Source of the DNA: Microbispora catharanthi
GTDB taxonomy: Bacteria > Actinomycetota > Actinomycetes > Streptosporangiales > Streptosporangiaceae
DNA: 64,000 nucleotides
Assembly (NCBI RefSeq): GCF_006334915.2
Contig: NZ_VDMA02000005.1
Span: 62,001-126,000 of the forward strand
Direction of reading: 5' to 3'
Positions 36,906 through 45,117 of the stretch are shown piece by piece. Positions within the stretch are counted from its first letter, which is position 1. Every line of letters starts with the position of its first letter. The notes below the pieces were generated by a model, which did no database searches, was not told the origin of the DNA, and saw only the letters and a program-made list of their open reading frames with translations. The position numbers were made by a program, and so were the translations under genes.

Positions 36906-37262
36906 GTGTCTAACAACGGACTGCTGTCCCTGACGTCCAGCATGTCGGGGGACATCGTGGTGATCCATGTGAACGGTGTCCTCGACGCCACGACACGTGA
37001 GCAGTTCTCGGACTATCTGGACGCCGCGGCGGACGACCACGGCCCCGGCATGATCCTTGACCTGGGCGGCGTGACGTTCATGGACTCCCGGGCGCTGGGC
37101 CTGATCGTGCATCACTGGCAGCGCTCGACCACGGCCGGCGCCAACTTCGCGCTGATCTCCGTGCAATACCCGAACTCCAAGGTCATGTGGGTCACCGGCC
37201 TGTCGGAACGGCTGCCCCTGTTCGACACCCTCGACGAGGCCCTGGCCGCGTTCGCCGCGTAG
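36906..37262 (+). CDS. STAS-domain anti-anti-sigma factor (RsbV-like)
   Basis: A 118-residue STAS protein starting at GTG 36906 with AGAGGAGG six bases upstream. The fold is complete: IVVIHVNGVLDATTREQF, MILDLGGVTFMDSRALGLIV and WVTGLSERLPLFDTLDEALA. The Ser in FMDSRALG is the expected phosphorylation site for an RsbW-type kinase. It is divergent from the sigma-factor gene. When dephosphorylated it would bind the RsbW-like kinase and free the sigma factor. Confidence 0.88.
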   Translation: MSNNGLLSLTSSMSGDIVVIHVNGVLDATTREQFSDYLDAAADDHGPGMILDLGGVTFMDSRALGLIVHHWQRSTTAGANFALISVQYPNSKVMWVTGLSERLPLFDTLDEALAAFAA

Positions 37263-37359
37263 ACCTCGCCGCGCCCCGCCGCCACCCCGCGCTGCCACTC
37301 TCCGCCTCCACCCTCCGCTGCCATTCCGCGCCGGCCGCCGCCCGCGCGTACGGCCCCTT

Positions 37360-38070
37360 TCAGGCCGGGGCGGCTCCCCCGTGCTTCTGCTGGTGCTCGG
37401 TCACCAGGAGCTTGGCCAGGTCGGCCACCTTGACCTGATGGTGCTGCGACACCCGCCTGAGCTCCTCGAACGCCTCCTCGGCGGAGCAGCCGCTCTTCGA
37501 CATGATGATGCCCTTGGCCTGGTCGATCACCGACCGGCCCGCCAGGGCCTCCTGCATCTGTGCCGCGCCGGTCAGGACGTCGTCGAACTCCCAGATGTTG
37601 GCCAGCGCCACGGTGACCTGCTCGCGCAGCAGGGCCATGAGCGTGCCGCCGGAGCTGAACACACCGGGGCGCACGCCGTACAGGCCGATGATCACGACGG
37701 CGCCTTCCACGGCGATCGGCACGACGAGGACCGAGCGCACCCCGTGCCGCACGGCGGTGGCGGCGTAGCGGGACCAGCGGGACTCGCGCATCACGTCCGG
37801 AATCGCCATCGGGCGCCCGGTGGACAGCGCCTCCCTCGACGGGCCCTCGCGCAGGTCGCGCTCGCGGTCGATCAGCACGGTGAGCTCGCTGTGGGAGGCG
37901 GCCAGCAACACGCGCTCCTCCATCCACAGCTCGGCGGTGCCGCCGGCGCAGCCGGGGACGCCGCGCGCGACCGCCTCGGTGATGCCGCGCAGAACGCTCT
38001 CGGCCGACGTGCCCTCTGTCACACGGCCCAGCGCCGCGAGGTCACGCGCGAGAATGGATGTCGTCTCCAT
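37360..38070 (-). CDS. GAF-ANTAR response protein
   Basis: A 236-residue protein. A GAF domain occupies about 20-165 (AELWMEERVLLAASHSELTV, then RSVLVVPIAVEGAVVIIGLY). The ANTAR RNA-binding domain lies at about 170-228 (MQEALAGRSVIDQAKGIIMS, then AEEAFEELRRVSQHHQVKV). ANTAR proteins bind two-hexaloop RNA structures and antiterminate transcription; the GAF domain senses a ligand or redox state. It converges on the STAS gene and diverges from the PP2C-like gene. Its RNA targets are not in this window as far as I can see. Confidence 0.9.
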   Translation of the reverse strand: METTSILARDLAALGRVTEGTSAESVLRGITEAVARGVPGCAGGTAELWMEERVLLAASHSELTVLIDRERDLREGPSREALSTGRPMAIPDVMRESRWSRYAATAVRHGVRSVLVVPIAVEGAVVIIGLYGVRPGVFSSGGTLMALLREQVTVALANIWEFDDVLTGAAQMQEALAGRSVIDQAKGIIMSKSGCSAEEAFEELRRVSQHHQVKVADLAKLLVTEHQQKHGGAAPA

Positions 38071-38103
38071 GGTAGAAAGACCATTCCCATAGTTTTCGGG
38101 TTA

Positions 38104-38116
38104 ATCCAGGCTGGAT
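38104..38116. promoter_or_regulatory. Short palindrome in the ANTAR/PP2C divergent intergenic region
   Basis: ATCCAG-G-CTGGAT forms a 13-base palindrome in the 97-base space between two divergent regulatory genes. It is a possible operator; no cognate regulator is identified. Confidence 0.3.
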
Positions 38117-38167
38117 CGATTAGACCCGGGGTTTGGCGTAGCGTCTACGTCGAGAGAGGGGGGCAGC

Positions 38168-39973
38168 TTGCCCGACACCGCCGAGCTCGAGCGCGCGTTG
38201 AGCGGGCTCGCCGACCGCATCGCCACCCTACGGGAAGATCCCGATCCGGGTGCGATGCTACGGGAGCTGGACGCCGCCGAGGAACTGGTCCGCAAGGCCC
38301 TGAGCGAGCTGGCGCGCAACCGCAGGCGCAGGGACGGCGGCAGCCAGCGCGAGCAGAAGCTGCTGCGCCAGGTTTTCCGCGCGCTGCCGATCCCAGTGAT
38401 CATCATGGACACGGGCGGCACGGTGCGCCGTATCAACAACGAGACCACGCGCCTGCTCGGCAGCCCGGCCGGCTACCTCCTCGGCCGCGCCTTCCCCCTG
38501 CTCGTCGACGTGACCGCCCGGGCCGCGTTCCGGCAGCGGTTCGCCGCCGTCCTCCACGGCGACGACAGCGCCTCGTTCCAGACCCGGCTGGCCCACCAGG
38601 GCCGCGCCCACACCGTACGGCTGGTGCTGAGCCGCCTGCGCATGCCGGGCGAGCCGCAGGAGATGATCGCCGGGGTCGTGCTGCCCACCGAGGTCCAGCT
38701 GCCCGAGCCGGCCGTACAGGCGGGCGTGCCCGACGACGCGGCGGTCCTGGCGGCGGCCAGGCGGCACGAGCTGCTGTCGCGGCTGACCGGGCTGCTGCTG
38801 GACGAGGAGAGCCTGCGCGAGCCCGTCGCCCTGCTGCGGGCGGCCCGCCTGCTGGCGGCGGAGACGGCCGACTGGGTGATCGCGGACGTCGCCAGGGACG
38901 GCGGCCTGGCCCGGTCGATCGTCATCGGGCCGAGCGACCAGCCGGTCGGGCGGCTGCAGCGGACGGTCGAGGAGGCCCCGCCCGCGCTGGCTCCGGTCGT
39001 GGAGCAGGTGATGACCACGCAGAGCGGCGTCGTCCACGAGATGCTGACCGACGACTCCCTGCTCGGCGGCGACGTGCTCCAGGCGATGCGCGCGGGCTCG
39101 CTGCTCAGCGTGCCGATCCGCGCCGACGACGAGGCGCGCGGCGTGCTCACGCTGGTGCGGCTGCGCGACCGGCCGCCGTTCGGCCTGGCCGACCTGGGCC
39201 TGCTGGAGGAGATCGGCCTGCACCTCGGCCTGGCGATGCGCGCCCAGCAGGGGTTCCAGCGACGGGCGCAGGCCGCCGACACCCTGCAGACCGGCGTGCT
39301 CCCCCGCACGCTCCCCGAGATCCCCGGCTTCGAGATCGCCGCCGCCTATCACCCCGGCTCCGGCATGCGCGCCATCGGCGGCGAGTTCTACGACGTGTTC
39401 CCCGTCAAGAACGGATGGGGCTTCGTGATCGGCAGCGCGGCGGGGCGCGGCGAGGAGGCGGCCGCCGTCACCGCCATGGTCCGCAACGGCCTGCGCGTGC
39501 TGAGCGTGTGGGAGGACGACCCGGGGCAGGCGCTGCGCAAGGTCAGCGACGCCCTCGTCGCGCAGAACACGGGCCTTTTCGTGATGGCCGCCGCGGGCTT
39601 CGTCCGGGGTCGCAAGGTGCGGCTCGCCTCCGCGGGGCACCACCCCACGGCGCTGATCCAGCCGGGCGGCGGCGTCCGGTTCTCCGAGGGCGGCGGCGTC
39701 CCGCTGGGCTTCGAGGAGGGCTCGGTCCCCGCGACGGAGGAGCTCACGCTGTCGGCCGGGGAGACGCTCGTCCTCTACAGCGACGGCCTGGTGGGCTCGC
39801 AGAGCCCCGCCGGGGACAACTACGGCGAGCAGCGGCTCACCGAGGCCCTCGCCCGCTGCGCCGGGCAGCCCCCGGGCGCCGTCGTCAAGGCCATCGAGGA
39901 GGACCACCGGGCCTTCTGCGGCAGCCACGCGGTCGACGAGATCACCGTCCTCACGCTGCGCCGATCCCGCTGA
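38168..39973 (+). CDS. PAS-GAF-PP2C (SpoIIE-like) phosphatase with altered metal ligands
   Basis: A 601-residue protein starting at TTG 38168 behind GAGAGAGGGGGG. An N-terminal helix (1-60), a PAS domain (about 70-180), a GAF domain (about 190-365) and a SpoIIE/RsbU-type PP2C domain (385-600) follow in order. The family motifs are changed: GGEFYD (404-409) instead of GGDxYD, and IGSAAGRG (421-428), where the metal-binding Asp of GDVSGxG is Ser. YSDG (537-540) is kept. Such phosphatases normally dephosphorylate STAS antagonists. With the Asp-to-Ser change this one may be weak or a pseudo-phosphatase. The STAS target at 36.9 kb is the obvious partner. Confidence 0.87.
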   Translation: MPDTAELERALSGLADRIATLREDPDPGAMLRELDAAEELVRKALSELARNRRRRDGGSQREQKLLRQVFRALPIPVIIMDTGGTVRRINNETTRLLGSPAGYLLGRAFPLLVDVTARAAFRQRFAAVLHGDDSASFQTRLAHQGRAHTVRLVLSRLRMPGEPQEMIAGVVLPTEVQLPEPAVQAGVPDDAAVLAAARRHELLSRLTGLLLDEESLREPVALLRAARLLAAETADWVIADVARDGGLARSIVIGPSDQPVGRLQRTVEEAPPALAPVVEQVMTTQSGVVHEMLTDDSLLGGDVLQAMRAGSLLSVPIRADDEARGVLTLVRLRDRPPFGLADLGLLEEIGLHLGLAMRAQQGFQRRAQAADTLQTGVLPRTLPEIPGFEIAAAYHPGSGMRAIGGEFYDVFPVKNGWGFVIGSAAGRGEEAAAVTAMVRNGLRVLSVWEDDPGQALRKVSDALVAQNTGLFVMAAAGFVRGRKVRLASAGHHPTALIQPGGGVRFSEGGGVPLGFEEGSVPATEELTLSAGETLVLYSDGLVGSQSPAGDNYGEQRLTEALARCAGQPPGAVVKAIEEDHRAFCGSHAVDEITVLTLRRSR

Positions 39974-40038
39974 CGGGATTTGCCGCCGCCTCGGCGACGT
40001 GGTGGACTGAGGTGAATGCGATACGTGGGGGCGGTCGC

Positions 40039-40968
40039 ATGACTGAGTTCATCCACGAAGCCGGTCTGTACGGCTCCGACGACGAGTTCCTCGGGATGGC
40101 CGTGCCGTTCGTCCGGGACGGGCTGCACAAGGGCGAGCCGGTGATGGTCACCACGACCGCGGGAAACCTCGATCTCCTCGGCGCCGCGCTCGGCCAGGAC
40201 GCCCGGCGCGTCGACTACGCCGAGAGCGCGTACTTCGGCCGCCGCACCGCGCAGCGGGCGGCCGCGTTCCTGCGCTACTGGGAGCGCAACGCGGCCCGCG
40301 GGCGGGTCCGCGTTCTGGCCGAACCGGTGTGGGCGGGCCGCTCGGCCCGCGACGTCGTGACCTGGAAGCGGATGGAGTCGGGGCTCAACGTCATCCTGGC
40401 CGGCACGGGCGTGTGGATGATCTGCCCGTACGACACCAGGACGGCCGGTCCCGGCCTCGTCGAGGACGCGCTGCGTACCCACCCCTCGATCAGCGTCGGC
40501 GGCCGGGAGCGGCGGCCCTCCCCCACGTACGCCGACCCGGCGCGCTTCATCGGCGAGTGCGACCGCGAGCCGCTGCCGGAGATTCCCCGAGACGCGGCGG
40601 TCGCGACGATCGGTCACCTGCGGCGCGTGCGGCACTTCGCCGGCGAGCAGGCCCGGTCCCACGGCCTGGCGGAGGACAGGGCCGCGATGCTGTGCGTGGC
40701 CGTGCACGAGGCGGCCCGCTACCTGGGCCTGCCGCTGATCGCCCGGATGTGGGAGACGTTCGGGGCGCTGGTGTGCGACCTGTGGGCCGGCCGGGAGACG
40801 GAGTGTGATCCGCTCGCCGGTTTCACTCCTCCGGGCCCGGACGAGCGGCCTGGGGACGGCCTGTGGGTGGCCCGCCAGATCTGCGACTACCTGGACATCC
40901 GGCAGGAGGAGGGCGGCTGCCGGATCAGACTGCAGGCGGCCACGGCGCGGCTGCAGGAGTCGGCATGA
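40039..40968 (+). CDS. MEDS-domain sensor fused to anti-sigma-type ATPase
   Basis: A 309-residue protein starting at ATG 40039. Residues 5-165 form a MEDS domain (EAGLYGSDDEFLGMAVPFVR, GLHKGEPVMVTTTAGNLDLL, then YAESAYFGRRTAQRAAAFLR). The C-terminal 120 residues form a GHKL ATPase of the RsbA/RsbW kind (MLCVAVHEAARYLGLPL, then GDGLWVARQICDYLDIR). The N box lacks the usual Asn, so the ATPase may be altered. It follows the PP2C-like gene by 65 bases, same strand. MEDS-ATPase proteins (RsbA-like) feed signals into sigma-B partner switches. Confidence 0.85.
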   Translation: MTEFIHEAGLYGSDDEFLGMAVPFVRDGLHKGEPVMVTTTAGNLDLLGAALGQDARRVDYAESAYFGRRTAQRAAAFLRYWERNAARGRVRVLAEPVWAGRSARDVVTWKRMESGLNVILAGTGVWMICPYDTRTAGPGLVEDALRTHPSISVGGRERRPSPTYADPARFIGECDREPLPEIPRDAAVATIGHLRRVRHFAGEQARSHGLAEDRAAMLCVAVHEAARYLGLPLIARMWETFGALVCDLWAGRETECDPLAGFTPPGPDERPGDGLWVARQICDYLDIRQEEGGCRIRLQAATARLQESA

Positions 40969-40984
40969 TTTTTCCCGATTAGGC

Positions 40985-41010
40985 GTTTAGCGCGAATCAG
41001 AGTAAGGTAA
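40985..41010 (+). promoter_or_regulatory. Sigma-B/F-like promoter candidate for the glycosyltransferase gene
   Basis: GTTT (40985-40988), 16 bases, AGGTAA (41005-41010). It matches the sigma-F pattern with one change, 73 bases before the ATG at 41083. Confidence 0.27.
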
Positions 41011-41082
41011 ACATCATCTACATCGATCGTGCCTAGGACGCAGGCACACCCTTTCAGACGCCTTCCTGTCTTGAGGTGTGCC

Positions 41083-42135
41083 ATGGATATCGCGATCGTC
41101 TCCGCGCACGAGCTGACTCCCGACACTCCCGCCATCGCCCGTGAGCTGGGGCGGGGCCACCGGGTGACCGTCTACACCCGCTCGAAGGTCCAGGGGGACG
41201 GCGTCGAGCACGTGCCCGCCGGACCCGACATGGAGCTGTCGGAAAGCGACCTCCTCCCCTACATCTCGGACTTCAGCGACGGCCTGCGGCGCAGGTGGCG
41301 GGAGCACCGCCCGGACATCATCCACGCCTACTCGTGGTCCAGCGGCCTGGCCGCCATCGCCGGGTCCGAGGGCCTGGGCGTGCCGGTCACCCAGACCTTC
41401 CACAGTCACTACGACGACGCCCGGAGCGCCGCGCCGGTGCGGCGGCTCGAGTGCGCGATCGGCCGCCGGGCCAGGGCGGTCATCGCCGCCTGCGCCGACG
41501 AGGAGTCCGAGCTGATCCGGATGGGCGTGCCGCGCCGCAACATCTCGGTCGTCCCGCACGGCGTGGACATCGAGCGCTTCCGCCGTCAGGGCCCGGCCTT
41601 CCCGAGGGGCGAGCGGCCCCGCCTCCTCCACGTGGGGCACGTGGGCGCCGACTGGGCCGTGCACGCCCTGCGGGCCGTACCGGAGGCCGAGCTCGTGATC
41701 GCGGGCGGCGACGACCAGAGCGTCGAGCGACTGCGCGCCCTCGCCGGGGAGCACGGCGTGGCGGACCGCGTGGAGATGCTCGGCATGGTCCCGCACACCG
41801 CGATGCCCAAGCTCATGCGCAGCGCCGACCTGGTGCTGTCGCTGCCGCCGACCGTCCCCACGGGCACGGCCGCGCTGGAGGCCATGGCCTGCGGCATTCC
41901 GGTCATCGCCTCGGCCGCCGGGGCGCACCTCGACTCGGTGGTGGACGGCGTGACCGGATTCCTGACCCGGCCCGACCGCCCGCTGGAGATCGCCCACCGG
42001 ATCCGCCGCCTGCTCGGCGACGCCACCCTGCGCACGGCCATCGGCTACGCGGCCGCCGACCGCGCCCGTTCCCGCTATTCGGTCGAGCGAATCAGCATGG
42101 AACTGCTCCGCGTTTACGAGAAGACGTGCGCGTAA
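41083..42135 (+). CDS. GT4-family glycosyltransferase
   Basis: A 350-residue glycosyltransferase starting MDIAIVSAHELTPD at 41083. The N-terminal domain includes DIIHAYSWSSGLAAIAG, a typical acceptor-side segment. The nucleotide-sugar half has ISVVPHGVDIERFR, LLHVGHVG and GTAALEAMACGIPVIASAAG with the conserved Glu, then VVDGVTGFL. It follows the MEDS gene by 115 bases and is related in type, not closely, to the enzyme at 16 kb. Substrates are unknown. A role in envelope or trehalose-like stress glycans is possible but unsupported. Confidence 0.87.
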   Translation: MDIAIVSAHELTPDTPAIARELGRGHRVTVYTRSKVQGDGVEHVPAGPDMELSESDLLPYISDFSDGLRRRWREHRPDIIHAYSWSSGLAAIAGSEGLGVPVTQTFHSHYDDARSAAPVRRLECAIGRRARAVIAACADEESELIRMGVPRRNISVVPHGVDIERFRRQGPAFPRGERPRLLHVGHVGADWAVHALRAVPEAELVIAGGDDQSVERLRALAGEHGVADRVEMLGMVPHTAMPKLMRSADLVLSLPPTVPTGTAALEAMACGIPVIASAAGAHLDSVVDGVTGFLTRPDRPLEIAHRIRRLLGDATLRTAIGYAAADRARSRYSVERISMELLRVYEKTCA

Positions 42136-42198
42136 AGGCAAGCGATATTACCGGATTTAGGCCGTTATCTGAGTGAAATCATGTGATTAACTCGGCTC

Positions 42199-43422
42199 AT
42201 GTCACGTCATGGGCCTGGTTTAGCGGTGGCGGCGGCGATGCTCATCGCCGCCGCCACGGCCTGTTCAAGCGGGGACTCCACGAAGGTGTTCAACGCCGGG
42301 AGCGAGTCCACCGCACAAGGGTCGGCGTCCTCCCCCGGTTCGCCCGGCGCGCTGCCGGGCAACGCGAACGCGGCGGGGCTGAGCGCGACGCAGACCGCCA
42401 CCGCTGCCGCCGCACCCGCCGGCGAGGACGCCGGCCGGAACGGCGACGAGGCCGCTGAGAAGATCGGCGACACCACGGTCGCGGAGAAGATCGGCGACGT
42501 CCCCGCGGCCCCGACGCCGCACCCCTCCCCCCTTCCGTCTCCCGGCCTCTCGTCCGGCCCGCAGGCGACACCCGCGCCCACGACCGGAACCGAGACCGAA
42601 CCGCCGATGCGGCTCGCGCGGCCCGCGCGCACCGCCGACCGGCCGGTCGTGGTGGACGCCATCGAACCGGAAGACGTGCCCCGGGCGGACCGCGTGCCCG
42701 CCCGGGCGATCCCCGGAGGCGCGAACGGTGCCGCGCGGGAATCCTCCCCGCCGTCGCGTACGCCGTCCGCTACACCGCCCCGCTCGTCCGGCGCCTCCGC
42801 GGGCGGCTGGGGCGACCCGGCCCTGGCCGAGGACTTCGGCGGGCGGGCGCTGCGCCTCGCCGGGGGCGGCGGCGACGTGGACCTGTCCGGAACGTCGGTC
42901 CAGCGGTACGGCCGCTGGGAGGTCCGCCTGCGGGCCGAGGGGGGCGCGCTTCCCGTCGCGCTGCTGCGGTCCGCCCAGTCGGGCGCCGCCCAGGACGCGG
43001 ACTCGCGGCGCGACGGCTCCCGATACGACGGATCGCGATACGACGACTCGTGGCGCGACGATTCGGAATACGCCGGGCCGCAGGACGACATCGCGCAGTT
43101 CGGCGAGACGGACGGCGCGGCGACGGAGGACGCGGCGATCGGCGTGGCGGGGATCGCGGGCGGGCGGCGCGTGGAGCTGTCCGTCCGGCAGGGCCGGGAA
43201 CTGGCCCAGGCCGCGATGGCGGCCGACTTCACCCAGTGGCACACGGTCACCGTCGACTGGCTGCCCGGCCGGGTGACCTTCTGGTTCGACGGCAGGCAGG
43301 TGTGGAACTACACCGGCCCGTACGTCCCCCGATCCCAGATGGGCCTGGTGTTGCGCAACGACGCCTCCGGCGGCTCGGTGTACGTCGACTGGGTGCGGGT
43401 CTACCGGGCTCCGGACCGGTAG
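42199..43422 (+). CDS. Lipoprotein with GH16-like (concanavalin fold) domain lacking catalytic Glu
   Basis: A 407-residue predicted lipoprotein with lipobox Cys22 (AAATACSSGD). A long Ala/Pro/Ser-rich linker (25-200) holds a 10-residue repeat (EKIGDTTVA, EKIGDVPAA). The C-terminal domain (205-405) has GH16 landmarks: QRYGRWEVRLRAEGGALPVA, then FTQWHTVTVDWLPGRVTFWF and DGRQVW, ending VYVDWVRVYR. Where GH16 enzymes have the ExDxxE catalytic strand, this protein reads QDDIAQ (295-300), both Glu being Gln. A repeat-like insert (SRRDGSRYDGSRYDDSW) precedes it. It is likely a surface glycan-binding protein rather than an enzyme. Confidence 0.78.
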   Translation: MSRHGPGLAVAAAMLIAAATACSSGDSTKVFNAGSESTAQGSASSPGSPGALPGNANAAGLSATQTATAAAAPAGEDAGRNGDEAAEKIGDTTVAEKIGDVPAAPTPHPSPLPSPGLSSGPQATPAPTTGTETEPPMRLARPARTADRPVVVDAIEPEDVPRADRVPARAIPGGANGAARESSPPSRTPSATPPRSSGASAGGWGDPALAEDFGGRALRLAGGGGDVDLSGTSVQRYGRWEVRLRAEGGALPVALLRSAQSGAAQDADSRRDGSRYDGSRYDDSWRDDSEYAGPQDDIAQFGETDGAATEDAAIGVAGIAGGRRVELSVRQGRELAQAAMAADFTQWHTVTVDWLPGRVTFWFDGRQVWNYTGPYVPRSQMGLVLRNDASGGSVYVDWVRVYRAPDR

Positions 43423-43467
43423 CCTTACCGGATGATCTCGGATGCGTGACGGAGACGCGGGGCGGGT

Positions 43468-44577
43468 GTGAGCGAACGGCATGGCACGGCCGGGGAACCC
43501 CCAGCCGATCCCTCGACGGAACCCACGGCGGAACCCACGGCGGATTCCAGGGCCGAGCCCGCGGCGGAGGCGGTCCGGGCGGGTGACGAGGCCGTGTTCG
43601 GCGAGCTCGCCGCGCGTCACCGGCACGAGCTGCGGGTGCACTGCTATCGAATGCTCGGGTCGTTCACCGACGCAGAAGACCTGGTGCAGGAGACGCTGCT
43701 GCGGGCCTGGCGGGCGCGGGAGAGCTTCGAGGGACGCTCGACGTTCCGGGCGTGGCTGTACCGGATCGCCACGAACGCCTGCCTGGACGCTCTGTCCGGC
43801 CCGGCCCGCGCCCGCGAGATGGTGGCGGCGGACGTCTCGGAGAGCCCGGGGCGTCCGGCCGCGGCCGACGTCCCCTGGCTCCAGCCCTATCCGGACGAGC
43901 TGCTTGATCTGGCGGCGCCGGACGAGGGTGCGCCGGACGCGGTGGCCATCGCCCGGGAGACCGTCGAGCTGGCGTTCCTGGCGGCGATCCAGCACCTCCC
44001 GCCGCGTCAGCGGGCCGTACTGATCCTTCGCGACGTCGTCGGCCGGCCGGTGACCGAGACCGCCGAGGCGCTGGAGATGAGCGTCGCCTCGGTCAAGAGC
44101 GCGTTGCAGCGCGCCCGCGCGACGCTGCGCGGGCGGCTGCCCAGGCGTCGGGCGGACTGGTCCGCGGCCACCCGGCCCAGCCGCGACGAGCTCGACCTGC
44201 TGGAGCGCTACGTCACCGCCTCCAGGAACGCCGACCTGGCGGCGCTGGCGGCGCTGCTGCGCGAGGACGTCCTGCAGGCCATGCCGCCCGCCGCCCTGGT
44301 GTACGACGGGCGGGCGGCCGTGCTCGACATGTGGCGCCCGGTCCTGGAGGGCGAGGAGCGCTGGGGCGAGTGGCACTGCGTCCCGCTCGCGGTGAACCGG
44401 CAGCCCGCGGTGGCGAACTACGTGCGGCGGCCCGGTGAGACCTCCTACACCGCGGTCAACATCGACGTGTTGTGCGCCGAGGACGGCCTCATCACGGAGA
44501 TCACCACTTTCGGCCCCGAGCTGCTGCCCCTGTTCGGCCTGCCGCTCTCCGCCGAACAGGCCGTTACCGCATCGTGA
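43468..44577 (+). CDS. ECF-type sigma factor with C-terminal SnoaL-like domain
   Basis: A 369-residue protein. A 40-residue acidic leader contains EPTAEPTAEPTA. Sigma region 2 follows (ELRVHCYRMLGSFTDAEDLV, then QETLLRAWRARESFEGRSTF), then region 4 (LPPRQRAVLILRDVVGRPVT, then AEALEMSVASVKSALQRAR). The last 130 residues (LLERYVTASRNADLAALAAL, then TAVNIDVLCAEDGLITEITT) are an NTF2/SnoaL-like domain. ECF factors of this build use the C-terminal domain as a built-in regulator instead of a separate anti-sigma factor. The adjacent gene product may be a target or partner. No own-promoter signal was found. Confidence 0.9.
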   Translation: MSERHGTAGEPPADPSTEPTAEPTADSRAEPAAEAVRAGDEAVFGELAARHRHELRVHCYRMLGSFTDAEDLVQETLLRAWRARESFEGRSTFRAWLYRIATNACLDALSGPARAREMVAADVSESPGRPAAADVPWLQPYPDELLDLAAPDEGAPDAVAIARETVELAFLAAIQHLPPRQRAVLILRDVVGRPVTETAEALEMSVASVKSALQRARATLRGRLPRRRADWSAATRPSRDELDLLERYVTASRNADLAALAALLREDVLQAMPPAALVYDGRAAVLDMWRPVLEGEERWGEWHCVPLAVNRQPAVANYVRRPGETSYTAVNIDVLCAEDGLITEITTFGPELLPLFGLPLSAEQAVTAS

Positions 44578-44670
44578 TGCGGAATGACCGCGCGGACCGA
44601 TTCCCTTTCCCGGCCCGCGCCGTCGTACGAGCGGTATCGCAGAACGCCACCGACGGAGAAGGGGAACACC

Positions 44671-45111
44671 ATGCCGGACATCATCGAGACGACGCAGCCG
44701 GACGAGCAGGTCAGGGCGCTGGACCGGCTGGTCGGCTCATGGCGCGTGACCGGCGGCGCGGAGGGCACGGTCACCTACCGCTGGATGGAGGGGGGATTCT
44801 TCCTCATCCAGGACATCCGGATGGAGCAGGACGGCCAGCCGATCGTCGGCCTCGAGGTCATCGGCCGTGAGAGGTCCTACGGGACCGACAAGCCGAGTGA
44901 GGACATCAAGTCGCGTTACTACGGCAGCGGGGGCGACACCCTCGACTACGTCTACGAACTCGACGGCGACACGCTGACCATCTGGTTCGGCGAGAAGGGG
45001 TCTCCGGCGTACTTCCGGGGCACCTTCACCGCCGACGGCGACGCCATGACCGGCCGCTGGAACTACCCCGGCGGCGGAGGCTACGAGTCGAACATGACCA
45101 GGATCGGGTAG
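44671..45111 (+). CDS. DUF1579-like lipocalin-type protein
   Basis: A 146-residue beta-rich protein starting at ATG 44671 behind GAGAAGGGGAAC. LDRLVGSWRVTGGAEGTVTY and RWMEGGFFLIQDI, later YVYELDGDTLTIWFGE and YFRGTFTADGDAMTGRW, fit the DUF1579/nitrobindin-like barrel family. It lies 90 bases after the ECF sigma factor on the same strand and may be in its regulon or operon. The ligand is unknown. Confidence 0.78.
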   Translation: MPDIIETTQPDEQVRALDRLVGSWRVTGGAEGTVTYRWMEGGFFLIQDIRMEQDGQPIVGLEVIGRERSYGTDKPSEDIKSRYYGSGGDTLDYVYELDGDTLTIWFGEKGSPAYFRGTFTADGDAMTGRWNYPGGGGYESNMTRIG

Positions 45112-45117
45112 CCCCCT

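Noticed and set aside
37381..40968. Very long plus-strand open frame over the ANTAR, PP2C and MEDS genes
   Set aside because: A GC-rich shadow frame full of Arg/Gly/Ala. Only its last part (from 40039) is a real gene, called separately.
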